Source: Tethya wilhelma
Taxonomy: Eukaryota; Porifera; Demospongiae; Tethyida; Tethyidae
Assembly: GCA_964030475.1 (NCBI GenBank)
Contig: CAXIPT010000001.1
Span: forward strand, 22,598,776 to 22,662,775
Reading direction: 5' to 3'
DNA: 64,000 nucleotides
The position numbers were made by a program, and so were the translations under genes. The notes below the pieces were generated by a model that worked only from the letters and a program-made list of their open reading frames with translations, searched no databases and was not told the DNA's origin. Positions 44,463-55,886 of the stretch are shown piece by piece (position 1 is the stretch's first letter; every line of letters begins with the position of its first letter).

Positions 44463-47128
44463 CCGGATGATTAGCAATACAGTAAACGTCAGCCTTTTAG
44501 CACTATTTTCAGGCTCAATTATGAATTCCGGTAGCTCATCAACAATAAACAAATTAAGACCTGTGAAGGTAGTTCATCCACAAAATGTGCAAGTGCCATA
44601 GTAAAGATCAGTATTATGATTCTCATTATAAAGATCATTGTTCAGATGATTCATACATCATTGAACAACCTACGTACCATAGCATTCAACTTTGATATTA
44701 TCAGAGTGGTCACAGTCATGTTGCGGTGTGAGGTTACATTCCATCAGTTTACTTTCATTCCCAGTACAAGATACTCCATTTGAATAGACTGGGATGGTTT
44801 GGTCAACTGTGCCTGTAAAACGTCCAAAGATAGGGTCCTCTTGTACCCAGGTGAAGTCAAGTTCTCTGCACACCACGTGTGCTTCTGTAGCAGTCCATCC
44901 CTTGCCACAGACTGATCTCCAAACATCATCATGACAAATTTCCACTCTTCCTGCACGGGCACGTACATTACCACCGCGTGTTATTAGTCTGACATCTTTA
45001 TCTTCACAACCTAATACCGTCAGTCCAAATCAAGTTTCAAAATTATGTGAATACACATTAATTTTACCACTTCCTTGTCACACAAAAAATGATATTCTCC
45101 TCTTTCCCTTCACATGCAAGCAGTGAGTTAGCTAGTTGCTTAAAACTAGCAGATATAAAACTTGAAGTATAAGGTGTGTTCACATGTATTTCTAAAGGCA
45201 ATGAGGCATTATAGTGTAATTCATATGCATGCACCTTGGTTAGCCCCATCCCCCTCCATTGCTACAGTTGTTGATTGAGACATCAGCATTTGTAACTGGT
45301 TTTCAAACAACTCTTCATAGTTAGGAGCACACCTGTACAGTGTCAGTATAAAAGCAGTATAATTATACGTGTAGCAATAATAATTATGTATAATCGTTGT
45401 ATTAACCACACTATTTTAAACTCCAGCTTGATCATCTGAAGTTCGAACAGAGCTGGAAGGTCAAATTTAGAACAATTCTAATCGACTCCACCCTTTTCCT
45501 TACATGATTTCTGCACGTGGCAGCAGTCACCAATCATGCATGCAAGTGTTAGTGATTGAAGTCAAGTTTGATCAAGAAAATGGTGCTCTGACTTGCTGAC
45601 TAGCTAGCAAGTCAGAGCAGTAGCCACAATTTAGTGTGAAGTCTATTAAAACTAAATTGTGGCTATTTAATGCTATAGAGCTGCAAAAACAAGCATAAAT
45701 TTATTGTTTCAGTTATCTAAATAAATTCAATTTTCTAAACACTAGGAAATTATCCAGTATCCCAAGGCGTTTGGACAATCAAGGTTCTACTGTACACTAG
45801 TGAACTGTACGTAGAAAATTGTAAATGATACTGAATACTGCAGGATGTGCAGACAGGAATTATAAACTAAACTCTCATTTTTGGAGTGGACTAATACATT
45901 TAAAGGATACCATTATTTTGAGTCTACATGATTTAATGCTAAAGTTTCACAGGGGTGAGTGGGCTATTGCAGAAAATAATCCTCATGAATTTAATTATCA
46001 TGCATCTTCACTTTACAAAATATTAACACTAAAAGCAAATTCAGCACACACAGCATGAACACACATGCATGTTGGACATCAGGGGAATGAAGATGATACG
46101 GCAATAATGAAGTACAAAGGTCAGGAATAGTAAGACCATGTTATGCATAGTGATACAGGAAGAAGCAGGTGGGTGGTAGACAGGAAGCTAAATTCCAGTT
46201 TTAAAATAATATTAATTTTTGGTATTTTCTCAAACTCTTCAGCCACCTGGCAGCATGAATAATTCTAGATTCAGATAACCTTATATAAGTATTCTGAACA
46301 TCTCAAAGGTTGCTATACATGCACTTGTATTAACTCCTAAGTAAGATGTATATACTTGTCCATATAAATTATACACTGTAGAATGAAAATTTTGCTACTG
46401 CATGGACCTTGCAATTTTCCGGCCATACAAGTACATCCATGTTACATAAATTACAATAAGAATAAAAAACTCACTTAATAGTTGTGAAGTTCTCCTCACT
46501 CCCAACATAGCTGAATATAAAATTAGTATTCTTTATTTCCTCAATTGCACATTGATGATCACACTCTGTTGTAATCCAGCTGGAGAAGCTCCTAATAAAT
46601 GTGAGTTGTGAACTGTCGTCTTGAGAATCACCACAGAAGTATAACTCTCTCTCGTTACATCCAATGGAAACTGAATTAATAATGCTTTCACAATCAGACC
46701 CACTGGCTGAAAAGATTGCTGCAATCCTTGCTCCTCCATTTGTACAACACACTTTAGACTTAACAGTCCTGCATGAGCGTATGAAAACACATTATCATGC
46801 GAACAATAGGAATACAAACAGAATGTTAAGTGTGGAATTATAATTATGCATATTATACTTTCAATCTCTATTTGGTTCAATTGTTACAATCAGAAAGACT
46901 CCATGCAATAAAGTCATGCCGTGACTGTGTTGTTTAACAAACTTACACAAGGCTTGTGGTTCCCTCAGGGCATGGAGATCCACCACCATTACATATATCA
47001 GTAAGGTTGGTACAGCAGGATCCAGCAGTGCACTCCACTAGCTGTGGTAATGGAGTTCTGTTGGTGCTACTGAACTGAACTGTGTTGGCTACTAGAGCTA
47101 ACCACAGAGTGATAGCATTTCTTGTCAT
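44463..47128 (-). CDS. Secreted or membrane SRCR-domain protein, 3' end lost
   Basis: Exons in phase: 47128-46947, 46768-46475, 45332-45235, 45010-44678, and from 44560 into the N at 44462. ATG at 47126-47128 gives a signal peptide (MTRNAITLWLALVANTVQF). Exons 1-2 are Cys-rich (VECTAGSCCTNLTDIC; SDCESIINSVSIGCNE). Exon 4 encodes one SRCR domain: GCEDKDVRLI..GRVEICHDDVWRSVC, ATEAHVVCRELDF, YSNGVSCTGNESKLMEC, CDHSDNIKVEC. SRCR proteins bind ligands or microbes outside the cell and are abundant in sponges; the role of this one is unknown. The fifth exon stays open (..FIVDELPEFIIEPENS..) but is cut by the assembly join, where LINE sequence follows. Confidence 0.75.
45584..45665. repeat. Two adjacent perfect hairpins in SRCR intron 2
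   Basis: Stem 1: TGCTCTGACTTGCT (45584-45597) with its complement at 45606-45619, 8-base loop. Stem 2: TAGCCACAATTTAGT (45621-45635) with its complement at 45651-45665, 15-base loop. One base separates them. Confidence 0.9.
45666..46474. other. SRCR intron 2, remainder
   Basis: AT-rich, no coding exon in phase with the neighbours and no recognisable repeat. Confidence 0.4.
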
Positions 47129-48480
47129 GTCAACAGCAAGACTTCAGTAAAACTTGCTGAATGTTCACTCCTAATTCAAGCTCCAAATCTCAATGATTCA
47201 AGAAGATATGCAATGTCGTATAATGTCACAAAAAGGGGGTTAACAGAATTTATTAAGGTTTAATGAGGAACTGTAGTAATACTATGAATTCCACAATAAC
47301 TAGAGTAAAATCAGTAAGAGTTATTTGAATGTTAATATTTATGGTATGCAGTTAATAATTATTGATAGTTAACACTCTGTTTGGTGTCTAATCATATCAT
47401 ATGCATGAATGCATTAGCATACCTCACATTACTTTGATTTCAAATATACCAAAACTAAAAATATTTTTATAATTACAGCATTAATTCCAAGAACTATGTC
47501 TCACCTGGTGAGTGCATTAGCACACAAATTCTGCAACTAAAATCACACAACCCCCACGCATATGATATGATATCATAAGACATCAAATAGATCAATTAAC
47601 TGGAATAAAGATGGCACTCCTTCACACTAACCAATGGCCCATTCCTTCACATCACACTCATTGTAGTCAGAATTTAAGTAGAGCACTGAGGTGGTCATGG
47701 ATAGGATCAGGAATCCGTATGTAATGAAGGTACTGAGGTGCATAAACCTTGATGCGTAATGTACATGTAAAATTCCAGGTACTTGGTGTCATTGTGTTAT
47801 GCAAATCTCAGGCCATTTCAGATAGCTAGGTAGCTATGCCAAGGACTTCCGCATGCTGGCTTGCCCCAAAATTTAAACAGTATGCATGGGTGTGGCCTTG
47901 AAGCTTAGTACAACCACTCAGATAGGCTAAAAAGTTTCAGATCTCAGGAACTACAGGCTTTTTCATATCAGTAGTTAAGCTTCTACTATCTATGCTATGA
48001 TCGAGGCTCACTCAGGCTCGTCCCCCGGGCCCAAAATTATGGGTGTGGCCTCAAAGTTTAGTGCTTAAAGAGGCTGAAAAGCCTGATCTCAGGAACTACA
48101 GGCTTTAGTTGAGTTAGACAATGATCTTGATTATGGTATGCCGCTTTTGAAGACTGGAGCTACCATTCTTGAGATATAGTTGAAACACACACACACAGAC
48201 AGACAAAGACCTACCATAACCCCTGGTGCACATGCGTACCAAGGTTAACACTAAAATACCACCAAACATCATGGATTGGTCACTAACCATTAAAACTAAA
48301 AGCCCCTCGTCTCAACAAACATCTCTGGACTAATTTTCTACAAATTTTTATCCAGACAGAATTTGTACTAACCAGCTCGTCTGCCCATGTTGTTCTAACC
48401 ACCTCTCTATATATTATAGTAACCATTATCATTGGTCAGTATATAGTTCACGAACATCATAACTTGTGTTGACATGGTTG
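47129..48480. other. Upstream flank of SRCR gene
   Basis: No coding exon. 47885-48110 holds two tandem copies of a short repeat (gggtgtggcctTgaag.tta...atctcaggaactacaggctttt), also present once at ~38055-38100. Confidence 0.5.
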
Positions 48481-48521
48481 CACTTTACCCCGTGCGCGCT
48501 TGGGCGCTCAGGGGTAAAGTG
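48481..48521. repeat. GC-rich 41-nt hairpin
   Basis: CACTTTACCCC and GGGGTAAAGTG pair perfectly over 11 bp; inside, GCGC can pair with GCGC. No known RNA family recognised. Confidence 0.75.
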
Positions 48522-48918
48522 TTTGGTCTGGGCAGTTGAATGTCCAAAATTTTTTGGCCTGTTTGGACGTTAGGGGCATCTGTAGTGTCTCAAAAGGGAT
48601 TCGGAAGTTAGGTCTGTTAAAAGAGTAGCCCCTATGTGTTCAGCGATGCAAAGAGACATCTTTGAAGCTAGAAAAATGCTTGTTTTCCTGGTTTCAAGAT
48701 TGCAAACTCAGCGATTTCTGTTTCGGTGCTAACGTGGCCACTTAGTAACCAGTAGTCCGTATAATTTTATATTGCAGTATCCGGATTTTGCAAACTGCAT
48801 AAGACTCCGTGGGCTTGAGAGATCCTTCACTTGCAGTGTACGGGGTACAATCTCTCTGAGCTCTTGTTCATGTTTTACTTTCACTATTTCTGCTTCACTA
48901 TAAATTACAGTAAAAATT

Positions 48919-49897
48919 TAAGTAGTGTAGTGTGGAAAAAGTATTGGAACAATTAAGGCATGCAGTCTCAATTTGGCACATGACTACTTCATTTTTATTC
49001 TTGATCCCTCGTGCATATGGATCCTCAGTGGCGTAAATGCAATGATCTTCACATAGTACAGTTGCAAATCCCAGTAATAAGTTGTCACTTGATTACCAGC
49101 AAAGAGTTGGGCGTAAAAATGAAGTAGTCATGGGCTGAAATTGAGACATGCCTAACTGTTCCAATACATATTACCGTACTGCCCATTCCTATACTACTTA
49201 TTTTTTGAAATTTGTTCATCCACTTTTTTCAACACTACATCAGTTCAGTGTGGAGACTATCAGAGACTGGTTAGTCCCTACGAAAGGCTTGAGTAATAGT
49301 TAAATGCAGTGCACTTCATGTTGCTGGATAAGGGGTGGCCTGGTGGCTAGTTCAACAATGACTCAGACTGTCAACCCAAGGGTAGGCGGTTCGAGTCCCT
49401 CCAGTGCCACAGGTATTTATTTCTTTCCCATTAATTTTTCTCTTTCGAGCTCCCCATCCTCCTTCGGAGGGGATGTAAAGCTGTCGGTCCAGGGGACCTG
49501 CATTCATTAGCCCTAGGGTATTTGAAGGCCCTGGTTAGTGGCCAATGTGCATGCAATGGTAAACCTGGCCCGAACGGGCCTACAAAGTTGGCTGCATTGT
49601 AGTACATAAATTTATACACTAAGTTTCAAAGGTTTCTAGTTTTTCTTTACTAGGTCAATTTATTATGAAAACGCATATCAAGAATGTAGTACCCAGGAAG
49701 TAAGTTAGCTAGGAGAACAAAAATGGCACTATTGTGGCTTCCCACTACGAATGGTGAGGAAAGTTTTGGGGAGTTTTAGGCCTTGCATACAGTTGAAAAT
49801 CGGTCATAGAGAGTCTCTGAGCGACTTTGAAGACTAACTTTGCTTTGCTAGATTTTATGGTGGTAAAATTTTTTTAGGGACAGTCGGCCCATTCCTA
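48919..49897. mobile_element. TAGGAATGGGC-type element (copy B) carrying a SINE
   Basis: Same order of blocks as 35050-36021: gtattggaacaa, catgactacttcatttttat, gagactggttagtccct, ggctgcattg.agtacat, ggagaacaaaaatggcact, gagttttaggccttgca, and end GCCCATTCCTA (49887-49897). A ~250-bp SINE interrupts it at 49332-49582. Confidence 0.75.
49332..49582 (+). mobile_element. tRNA-derived SINE
   Basis: The head has an A-box-like TGGCCTGGTGG (49336-49346) and B box GGTTCGAGTCC (49388-49398), with an anticodon-loop-like ctGTCaa, so an Asp-tRNA-like origin is possible. The body has ttcggaggggatgtaaagct, which resembles the shared central domain of many animal SINEs. It interrupts the host repeat, giving its borders. 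Confidence 0.7.
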
Positions 49898-50120
49898 CTA
49901 TATGTACTAACGTACGTATAATAAGTGATTCATACATACTTGTACTGCTAAATATCTTGCTTGACACTCACCAAATATTACTAGGGAACATGTTTTATCT
50001 AAATTCCTATTCAAGGATGCGAGTAAACTAGATCTTTGTTTGTATAGCCTCACTAAATACTCCTAACTCATCTGACATCCCTTGATCTAATGAAGTACAG
50101 CAATTATAACTATTAACAAG

Positions 50121-50365
50121 TACAAAAAACATTAGAAATGTTATGCAAACATAGGAATGGCCAAATCATAAAAAAGTGAGCAAACAAGATAGGAATGGTT
50201 GTCAGATTGAGCAAGTTCATTTCACTGTATCACCTATGTTCATATCTCTACTGAGCTCAATGACATTGTAGACACAGGAATCTGACAACCCTTCCTATCT
50301 TGTTTGCTCACTTTTTTACGATTTGGCCATTCCTATGTTTGCATTACATTTTTAATGTTTTTTGT
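50121..50365. mobile_element. 245-bp foldback MITE
   Basis: Arms 50121-50209 and 50279-50365 pair at ~93%, including CAAACATAGGAATGGCC and tgagcaaacaagataggaa. Centre 69 bases, no coding sequence. Confidence 0.88.
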
Positions 50366-51592
50366 ATATGTTTGTTCTATGAATAATTGTTTACAATATC
50401 AGTAGAATTTAGTCTTTATCCTGAGCAGAGAATTTGCCAACTTAGAGTACATGCCTTTCAGACAGCTGAAACTCTGAACCCCCAGATTGAACATGATTTA
50501 TGTCCATTCTTGTTAGCTAAAGATAACTTCCCTACTGAAGAACTGAACACAGAGAACGACAGGATAGGACAGAACTTGGGGCACTGGCATACTGCAATAG
50601 ATTCCAAATAACGCGCACTTGAATATGATTTAGGTTAGGCTAGCTAGTTAATGAATAATGCATAATTTAGAAATTAATGGCCGCCATATGGAGAAGGCGC
50701 TTTTCACCTTGTATCTAGCAACTCAATGAGAGGCACAAAAAAAAAAAAACGATGGCAAAAGCGACTGTCCCCTATGAAACCAAGTTTGTTCGTTCAAGAA
50801 TCAGCTTCTAAAAGTGAATAGTCTGAGAAAAGTTGAGCCAAGATAGAAGAAGAAGAAAAATAAGAAGAAGATGGAGAAATTTGGAGGATTGGCATAATTT
50901 AGTTTGGTACTTTAGCGATGGTTCTAGGCCATGTTTTAGGGCTCATTTGAAAGAGAAAGAGCTAAATAGTAGCTTAAGAAGCCTTTTAGTGCCAAGCGCT
51001 CAGTTTTTGAGAGTTATTCGCATGAATATTTGTATTGGGCTAATGGGCCATCCGTGCCATTCCTATGTACCCAGTACTACTGTATAGCCAAGAATGTGTG
51101 TTCTTACTCTTGCTCTTTTGTAGTTATGTTCAAATGAATTGGACCAACAATTTCGAACTGTCTTTATTAAAAATGACACATCTGAGATAAATATATGTAC
51201 GTATTGCTTCTCTTTACTATATGGATTGATTACTTGGTATATTACACTACCAGATTTCTGACCAGATGCTACTAGTGACCTGAAAAGTTTCCTATTAGGA
51301 GATGCTTTGTCAGCTGTTAGTGACATCACTTTGAAGCCGGCTTATTCAAGATGTTTCACAACTTCCCACACGAGAGGGAATAATGAATCAGCTCTTTTAG
51401 GGTATCGAGCATATGGAAAACTTAACAAAAGTCCTTGAACCAAAACTACCTCAGTTTTCAAAAAGGCTAATATTGTGGATGTTGTGGCTTACATATTTCT
51501 ACAGGAAAATTAAATATTTACCAAATAACCATACATATTGATCAAATGGCCATTGGTAAATAACATAATTAATATTAGTGTTATGTGACCTT
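50366..51592. other. Transposon-like DNA without a recognised gene
   Basis: 51010-51083 (ttattcgc.tgaatatttgtattg.gctaatgggccatccgtgcc) recurs at 57541-57612. Short open frames (50387-50611, 50833-51087) resemble no protein I know. Confidence 0.5.
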
Positions 51593-52660
51593 CAGGGGTG
51601 GCGCTAGAGGATGGCCACTCAGTAAGCCTTTATACAAAAATGAAGGATGTAAATGGGGGTTTTCAGAATCTGAAATTTTGTGATTATATTGTATTTATCT
51701 CTGAAATTTTGAATAGGTGTGCAATATTTAGAAACTGGTATATTTTTTCTCCCTGTATCTGCTAAACTATGTATCAGGGACCTTTTTTCCAGGCAGATTC
51801 TAATCATATATGTGTAATGGTTATATCTCCCTAGTAACCAATGGGTACCCAATAGTCCTTTTCATTTAGTAGAAAGTATTTTGATTGCATTAAAATGAAC
51901 GTGACGTCATGCGTGGACTGCCAAAAATGCTACTTTGGTCACGTGCGCCATAGGCAGCAATACATAATCTTCAATGTTTGGACTGCTGTAAAAGCTACAT
52001 GCTTACCGTATCTCTAAATAAGAGAACCTCCAAAGTAAATTTTTAACAATTTCTTTTTTTTTAGCCGTTTTAATTATTCCAAATCCACAGCACTTACTGG
52101 TGCTGAGATATTCAGGCGCTAACAAAGTAGGTTTCAAGCAACTAAAGTCAACAAGAAAAGAAGCTTTTTAGGTAAGACTAAGTCTAATATACATCTACAG
52201 ATATACTAAACCATTTATTAGAGCTCCATACAGAATTTTTCAGGTCCATTTAGTTGCTTAAAACCTTGTTTAGTAGCGCATGGATATCTCAGCACTAGTA
52301 AGCGCTATTGACTTGGAAAAAACGCTAACACAAAGTTTTTTGTTCGAAGTTTACTTTTGTGGCTCTGTTATTTAGAGATATAATAAGCACATGGCCTTCA
52401 CAGCAAAACATTGGCGATTTTGTATTGCTACCTATGGCGCACGTGATGAGAATGTAGAAAATTGGCAGTCCGGAAGCGCTCAACGTTGCAATTGAGAATA
52501 ATTGCATTCTTAGGCCTCTTAAATGAAAAGGACTATTTTCCAGGCAGATCTGACATCTTATGGTTAAGTACTACTTGCAAACAAAAAATTGACTATGTGC
52601 ATGGAGCGTTTACATCCCTCATTTTCAAAAGTATGCATTTTCAGATCTAGCCACGCCCAC
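51593..52660. mobile_element. ~1.07-kb foldback element, long imperfect arms
   Basis: Starts CAGGGGTGGCGCTAG and ends ctagccacgccc. Arms of ~450 bases can be followed by matching pairs: atgaaggatgtaaatg/gtttacatccctcat, ccaggcagatt, aatagtccttttcatt, cacgtgcgccataggcagcaataca, and tctctaaataa. Pairing is ~75%. No ORF. Confidence 0.75.
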
Positions 52661-52739
52661 AAACATGACTTGGTTTTCATTTTCATTAAGAATGTCAAAT
52701 ACATAAATAATACGATGATTACCAAATTTGGTCTTCTAA

Positions 52740-53450
52740 GTATGATCAAAACACGAAAGGGTTTGCTTTTTAACTTAACTGCCTTAACGCTTGACCCATC
52801 CTTAACTACACTGAGTGCTTTGCAAGTTCCAACGTCCTGCCTACAATCAGTTTCACGACAACATTCTTCAAACTGGTTAAATGTGTTGTTGAGATCTGTA
52901 TACCCAATTATATGGAACACTCATGCTTATCGTTAATGAGTCCTTCTCTATCTTCATCAAATACAACGTTAACAGCCCCATTCTTTTGCAATTCATCAAG
53001 AGTATCGATTTTAGCTTCATCCATTAATTGTTGTGTGACTTCAGTTTGAATGCCAATACCAGCCTTTATATAATGTGTATAATCTTGGAGGGTTCTGCCA
53101 CAAGGATGTGTTAGAACATGTTTTAATGTATCAAAGGCAGAAGAAGATACCATTTTCTAATGTAAACATCAGCGTATGAGCATTGGATCCCAACAACGTT
53201 GTTTGGGAGATCTGGATAAATTTTTATAGTCTGCTCTTCCCCAAAAAGATGATGGACGCTGCCTACTTACTGTTAATCTGTTTTGTGTGCTCACTCATTA
53301 CATCTTTCAATCTATCATGCAAACAATCATCCACTTCAACACCTTTCTTTCCAATTGATTCCTTGATTTTGTCTTCAAGATACATCTGCTTTTCTGTGGA
53401 TCTTAGCTGTGATTTCAGTTGAGAGATCTTGTTTCACATCTGTAAAGCTG
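52740..53450 (-). pseudogene. P-element/THAP9-like transposase remnant
   Basis: Read leftward: a linker with FWGRADYKNLSRSPKQRC..PMLIR, a stop-broken step, then SSSAFDTLKHVLTHPCGRTLQDYTHYIK and a D-rich stretch with VVFDEDREG..NDKH, then IIGYTDLNNTFNQFEE in a different frame. This order matches the catalytic start of P-element/THAP9 transposases. At least two in-frame stops (near 53265 and 53155) and a frameshift near 52915 make it dead. The THAP domain and C-terminal half are missing; the left end merges with the foldback element region. Confidence 0.7.
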
Positions 53451-54020
53451 TTACTTTTGGAGATTGTTTCTGATGCTTAGACCATCGGTGATGCTGAGTT
53501 CTCAAACTGTTTCTACATTCAGGAAATTACGTACATACATGTATGTTGTTGAGTACATAGAGTAGTTTCTATAAAAAACACATTCAGGAAATTTTGTAGC
53601 ACTTAACATTCACTCAAAGAAAGATAGATTCATGTCACTTTCTGGCCAAACAACCGTGGCATATGTTGACAGAAATGGCACAGTTAGGCATAACATACAG
53701 TGAGACAGTCCACTCTAGTCAATGAGCCAGTTCTAAAAAACGTGCATCAGGATTTCCTGGACAGACTCTCAGCTGGTCCACTAGTGAAAGAAGTTTTAAC
53801 TAACTACACTCGTCAAGGGTATCTGGGATATCACGCAACACCGAGCACTGATTCTGGGTGACTTCATGGCCATGAACTGATAGCATCCATGTGCAATCAG
53901 AAGAAATTGTGACAGTATGCGAAATGTTGATAGGTACAGATGATGAGGACTGCTCCTGAACCTTCATTACGATCATGCTATCACTAACTATTGTCCAGGA
54001 ACTAACAGAGGGTGGTAATT

Positions 54021-54760
54021 AAGCCTCGGCACGTGCGTAGCATGTGCAGAGGATTACGGTAGTCATTTTGTCTGTCTGTCTGTTCTATCAAAATCTCAAG
54101 AAAGGCAGCTCTAGCGACAAATTTGATAGTACTTACGTTCATAAACCTGAATGATCTTGTAGATGTTTATTTTTTGGTGTCTACAATGTTGTAGTTACTG
54201 AGATTTTAGGCTTTTGTGCTTCTTTTGAGCACTTAGCTTCGAGACCACGCCTATTAATCTGGTGTGATAGAATTAGTGTGAAATTTAGATGCTGTAATGT
54301 TGCTGTTGGTCAGTGCCAGAAGTTGGTCTGCTTGCTATGTAAGCATATAGATGTATTAGCATGTATAAATTTTTCATCATGACCAGCTAGCTAAGCTGCA
54401 TGGCTACTGATTTTTCACTTGTAGTCAGTCCAGCTAGGCCTTGGTCAGTAGCTAGCTAGCTATTTGACAACAGCTGAGCATTCAAGTGCATCTTAGATAA
54501 ATATCTATGAGTGGATGGCATTGCTTCTAAGTATAGCTCATTTGGTTAACTTGCTACAAGTACACATTCCGAGAAACAGCTCAGATGATGCTTGGACAGT
54601 GAATCATGATGAGCAAGTATCTGATGCATTGCTTGTTCTGTTTCATCACAGAGTTAACTGACATAGTTGGATTATTGTCTTGATACACTCATGTAATCAT
54701 TTATAGAGTGTACAGTATATGCATGTGACGGTGCGCTATAGTACTAGTGTGCCGAGGCTT
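54021..54760. mobile_element. 740-bp element with AAGCCTCGGCAC ends
   Basis: AAGCCTCGGCAC and GTGCCGAGGCTT are exact inverted ends. A small hairpin (cctcggcac..gtgcagagg) and a tgtctgtctgtctg run follow the left end. No coding sequence. Related copies at 57847-58553 and, diverged, 17561-18267. Confidence 0.75.
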
Positions 54761-55422
54761 GTGCACCATTGGTGCCTTCATTCTAACTGGTGTAACTTAT
54801 GTAAATGCTCACTGGATGGTTGGTGTTCTCATGTATAGCAACATGATCCTGTGGGTGTAATTATAGGTTAAGTTTTATTGGCAAACTGTGCATTGTAGAC
54901 ATTCAGTCACTCAAACTTTATATACTTGAATGAATAGCAGGCTAGCTACATGTGCACTAATGATTGTATGCTTATACAGGTAGTATAGTTGTTGAGTACA
55001 TACATGTTGCACCTTTATTTGACAATATTTTGGTGGCCGGCCAACTCTTATGTAATGTCTGTTGGTTCTTTTCAGAGTTTTAGTCTATTCGCCAATTAAT
55101 TCTGCTCTTCTCTCTGGCCATCTGCCTAGTAATCAACAAATAACTATTAAGTGGGGCCTCATTACATATATTGAATCCAAATAATGTTTTCAAAAGTGAT
55201 TTATCATTTCAGGAATTCATAAGAAAATTATGAAAGCAAACATACTTCTTGTCATATATAACTGAAAAAATGCACCCTGGAGTATTTTTTTGTCATTTTA
55301 ATGCACCCATTTACATTCTATAGTTTATGGCAAATATAGAAAGCAATATAATATCCCTTAAAAGACTCTTACACTTGCAAAAAAAAATTACGAAACTACT
55401 TACTAGAGGTAAACCATGTATG

Positions 55423-55752
55423 CAGTGGCAGATCCAGAAAATAAGATAGGGGGGTTCAAATTTAACTGCCCAAAAAGCGTGCTGCAATTTTTTGAAAACC
55501 AGGCCCATTCCACGTCCACCCATTTTTTCAATTTTGAGTGGAGTGAACTCGTGATATGTAGCTACTGAGCTGTCTTAAGCTGTTTTTGTGCAAGCAATTC
55601 TCTTTTAGGCTTATTGGGCTTTGATAAAGCTTATACAAGGTTCTAACAAGTGATCACTGTGTATAAAAAGCACAATGAATAATTAAAATTCTGAGCAAAA
55701 GGGGGGTACAGGTGACTCCTCCTTCCTCCCCCCCCTCCCGGATCTGCCACTG
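55423..55752. mobile_element. hAT-type MITE, 330 bp
   Basis: Ends CAGTGGCAGATCC and GGATCTGCCACTG, with 'gtatg' on both flanks and C- and G-runs inside (gataggggggtt / cctcccccccc). The CAGTGGC..GATCC end is typical of hAT elements. Confidence 0.85.
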
Positions 55753-55886
55753 GTATGTTCTATGATTTTATATAGCATTACCTTTATGAGTCAAGAGAGA
55801 CCTATTACAAACCACAGACCACACTAGGTGACCATTTTCTGACTGCTGTCAACACTTAGAAACCTTAGCAACCAGAACACAGTTAT

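Larger units (their letters stand above)
53802..55886. repeat. 2-kb direct repeat, left copy
   Basis: Matches 57650-59657 over its whole length at ~95% with scattered small indels. It contains the CCTCGGCA-ended repeat and a hAT-type MITE at the same relative places, so those insertions came before the duplication. Confidence 0.93.

Noticed and set aside
49332..49410. A tRNA gene
   Set aside because: A and B boxes are present but the acceptor and T stems do not pair well, and the sequence continues into a SINE body.
54021..54760. Protein-coding gene between the two repeats
   Set aside because: Only short frames; inverted ends and copies elsewhere mark it as a non-coding element.
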